DNA of 6,238 nt from an uncultured Chitinophaga sp. (GTDB taxonomy: Bacteria > Bacteroidota > Bacteroidia > Chitinophagales > Chitinophagaceae). Location: the NCBI RefSeq assembly GCF_937874145.1, contig NZ_CALNBI010000316.1:1-6238 (forward strand), in the 5' to 3' direction. Shown here one piece after another: positions 6,197 through 6,238 of the stretch. Within the stretch, counting starts at the first letter, position 1. Each line of letters starts with the position of its first letter. The translations under genes and the position numbers were made by a program. Under the pieces are notes generated by a model. That model worked only from the letters and a program-made list of their open reading frames with translations, ran no database searches and was not told the DNA's origin.

Positions 6197-6238
6197 GGGG
6201 AAGGAGCATGGCGCAAAGCAGTGGCGTACCTGCTTAAT
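6197..6238 (+). other. 3' flank of the desaturase: no gene; partial hairpin at the edge
   Basis: AAGCAG (6216-6221) pairs with CTGCTT (6230-6235) around an 8-base loop, 19 bases after the stop. This could be the stem of a terminator, but the window ends 3 bases later, before any T run could be seen. Nothing else is recognisable here. Confidence 0.25.

Noticed and set aside
6208..6237. Nine-codon ORF (MAQSSGVPA) preceded by GGGGAAGGAG, which resembles a Shine-Dalgarno sequence
   Set aside because: Too short to support as a gene, and such sequences are not typical of initiation in this group; the G run is probably chance after the desaturase stop.
1..6238. A single six-gene functional system (lipid or defence cassette)
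   Set aside because: Two strong internal terminators, separate promoters and unrelated families argue against one unit. No effector, nuclease, transposase, integrase or repeat array was found.

Overview
The window looks like chromosomal DNA from a member of the Bacteroidota, most likely the Chitinophagaceae (Chitinophaga-like). The basis is a Bacteroidota-style outer-membrane beta-barrel protein with a CarboxypepD_reg-like N-terminal domain, two perfect copies of the Bacteroidota -7 promoter element TAnnTTTG, little sign of Shine-Dalgarno sequences, and moderately high G+C with AT-rich gaps. The genus is inference; no rRNA or tRNA gene is present to confirm it.

All six genes are on the + strand. 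In order: (1) the 3' end of a long-chain acyl-CoA synthetase (AMP-forming), stop at 554, followed by a near-perfect intrinsic terminator; (2) a GNAT-family N-acetyltransferase (638-1201) whose promoter lies so close to the ATG that its mRNA may be leaderless; (3) a small exported DUF1349 / concanavalin-A-like protein (1250-1936); (4) an 818-residue TonB-dependent-receptor-like outer-membrane beta-barrel protein (2030-4486) with its own promoter, followed by a second intrinsic terminator; (5) a 141-residue RadC/JAB-like protein (4611-5036) in which the metal-binding HxH of the JAMM motif is replaced; (6) a membrane fatty acid desaturase with three histidine boxes (5135-6196). The last 42 bases hold no gene.

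The genes do not form an obvious pathway. Terminators after genes 1 and 4 split the window into at least three transcription units: the end of an acyl-CoA synthetase unit; GNAT-DUF1349-(outer-membrane protein), where the outer-membrane gene probably also has its own promoter; and RadC-like-desaturase. The acyl-CoA synthetase and the desaturase both act on fatty acids, but they lie about 4.6 kb apart with unrelated genes between them, so a functional link is only a possibility.

No mobile element, CRISPR array, tRNA, rRNA or recognisable defence cassette was seen. The items most worth a second look are the RadC-like protein with a lost active site, the probable leaderless GNAT transcript, two inverted repeats that sit on promoter-like elements, and an apparent break in the acyl-CoA synthetase reading frame within the first 35 bases.
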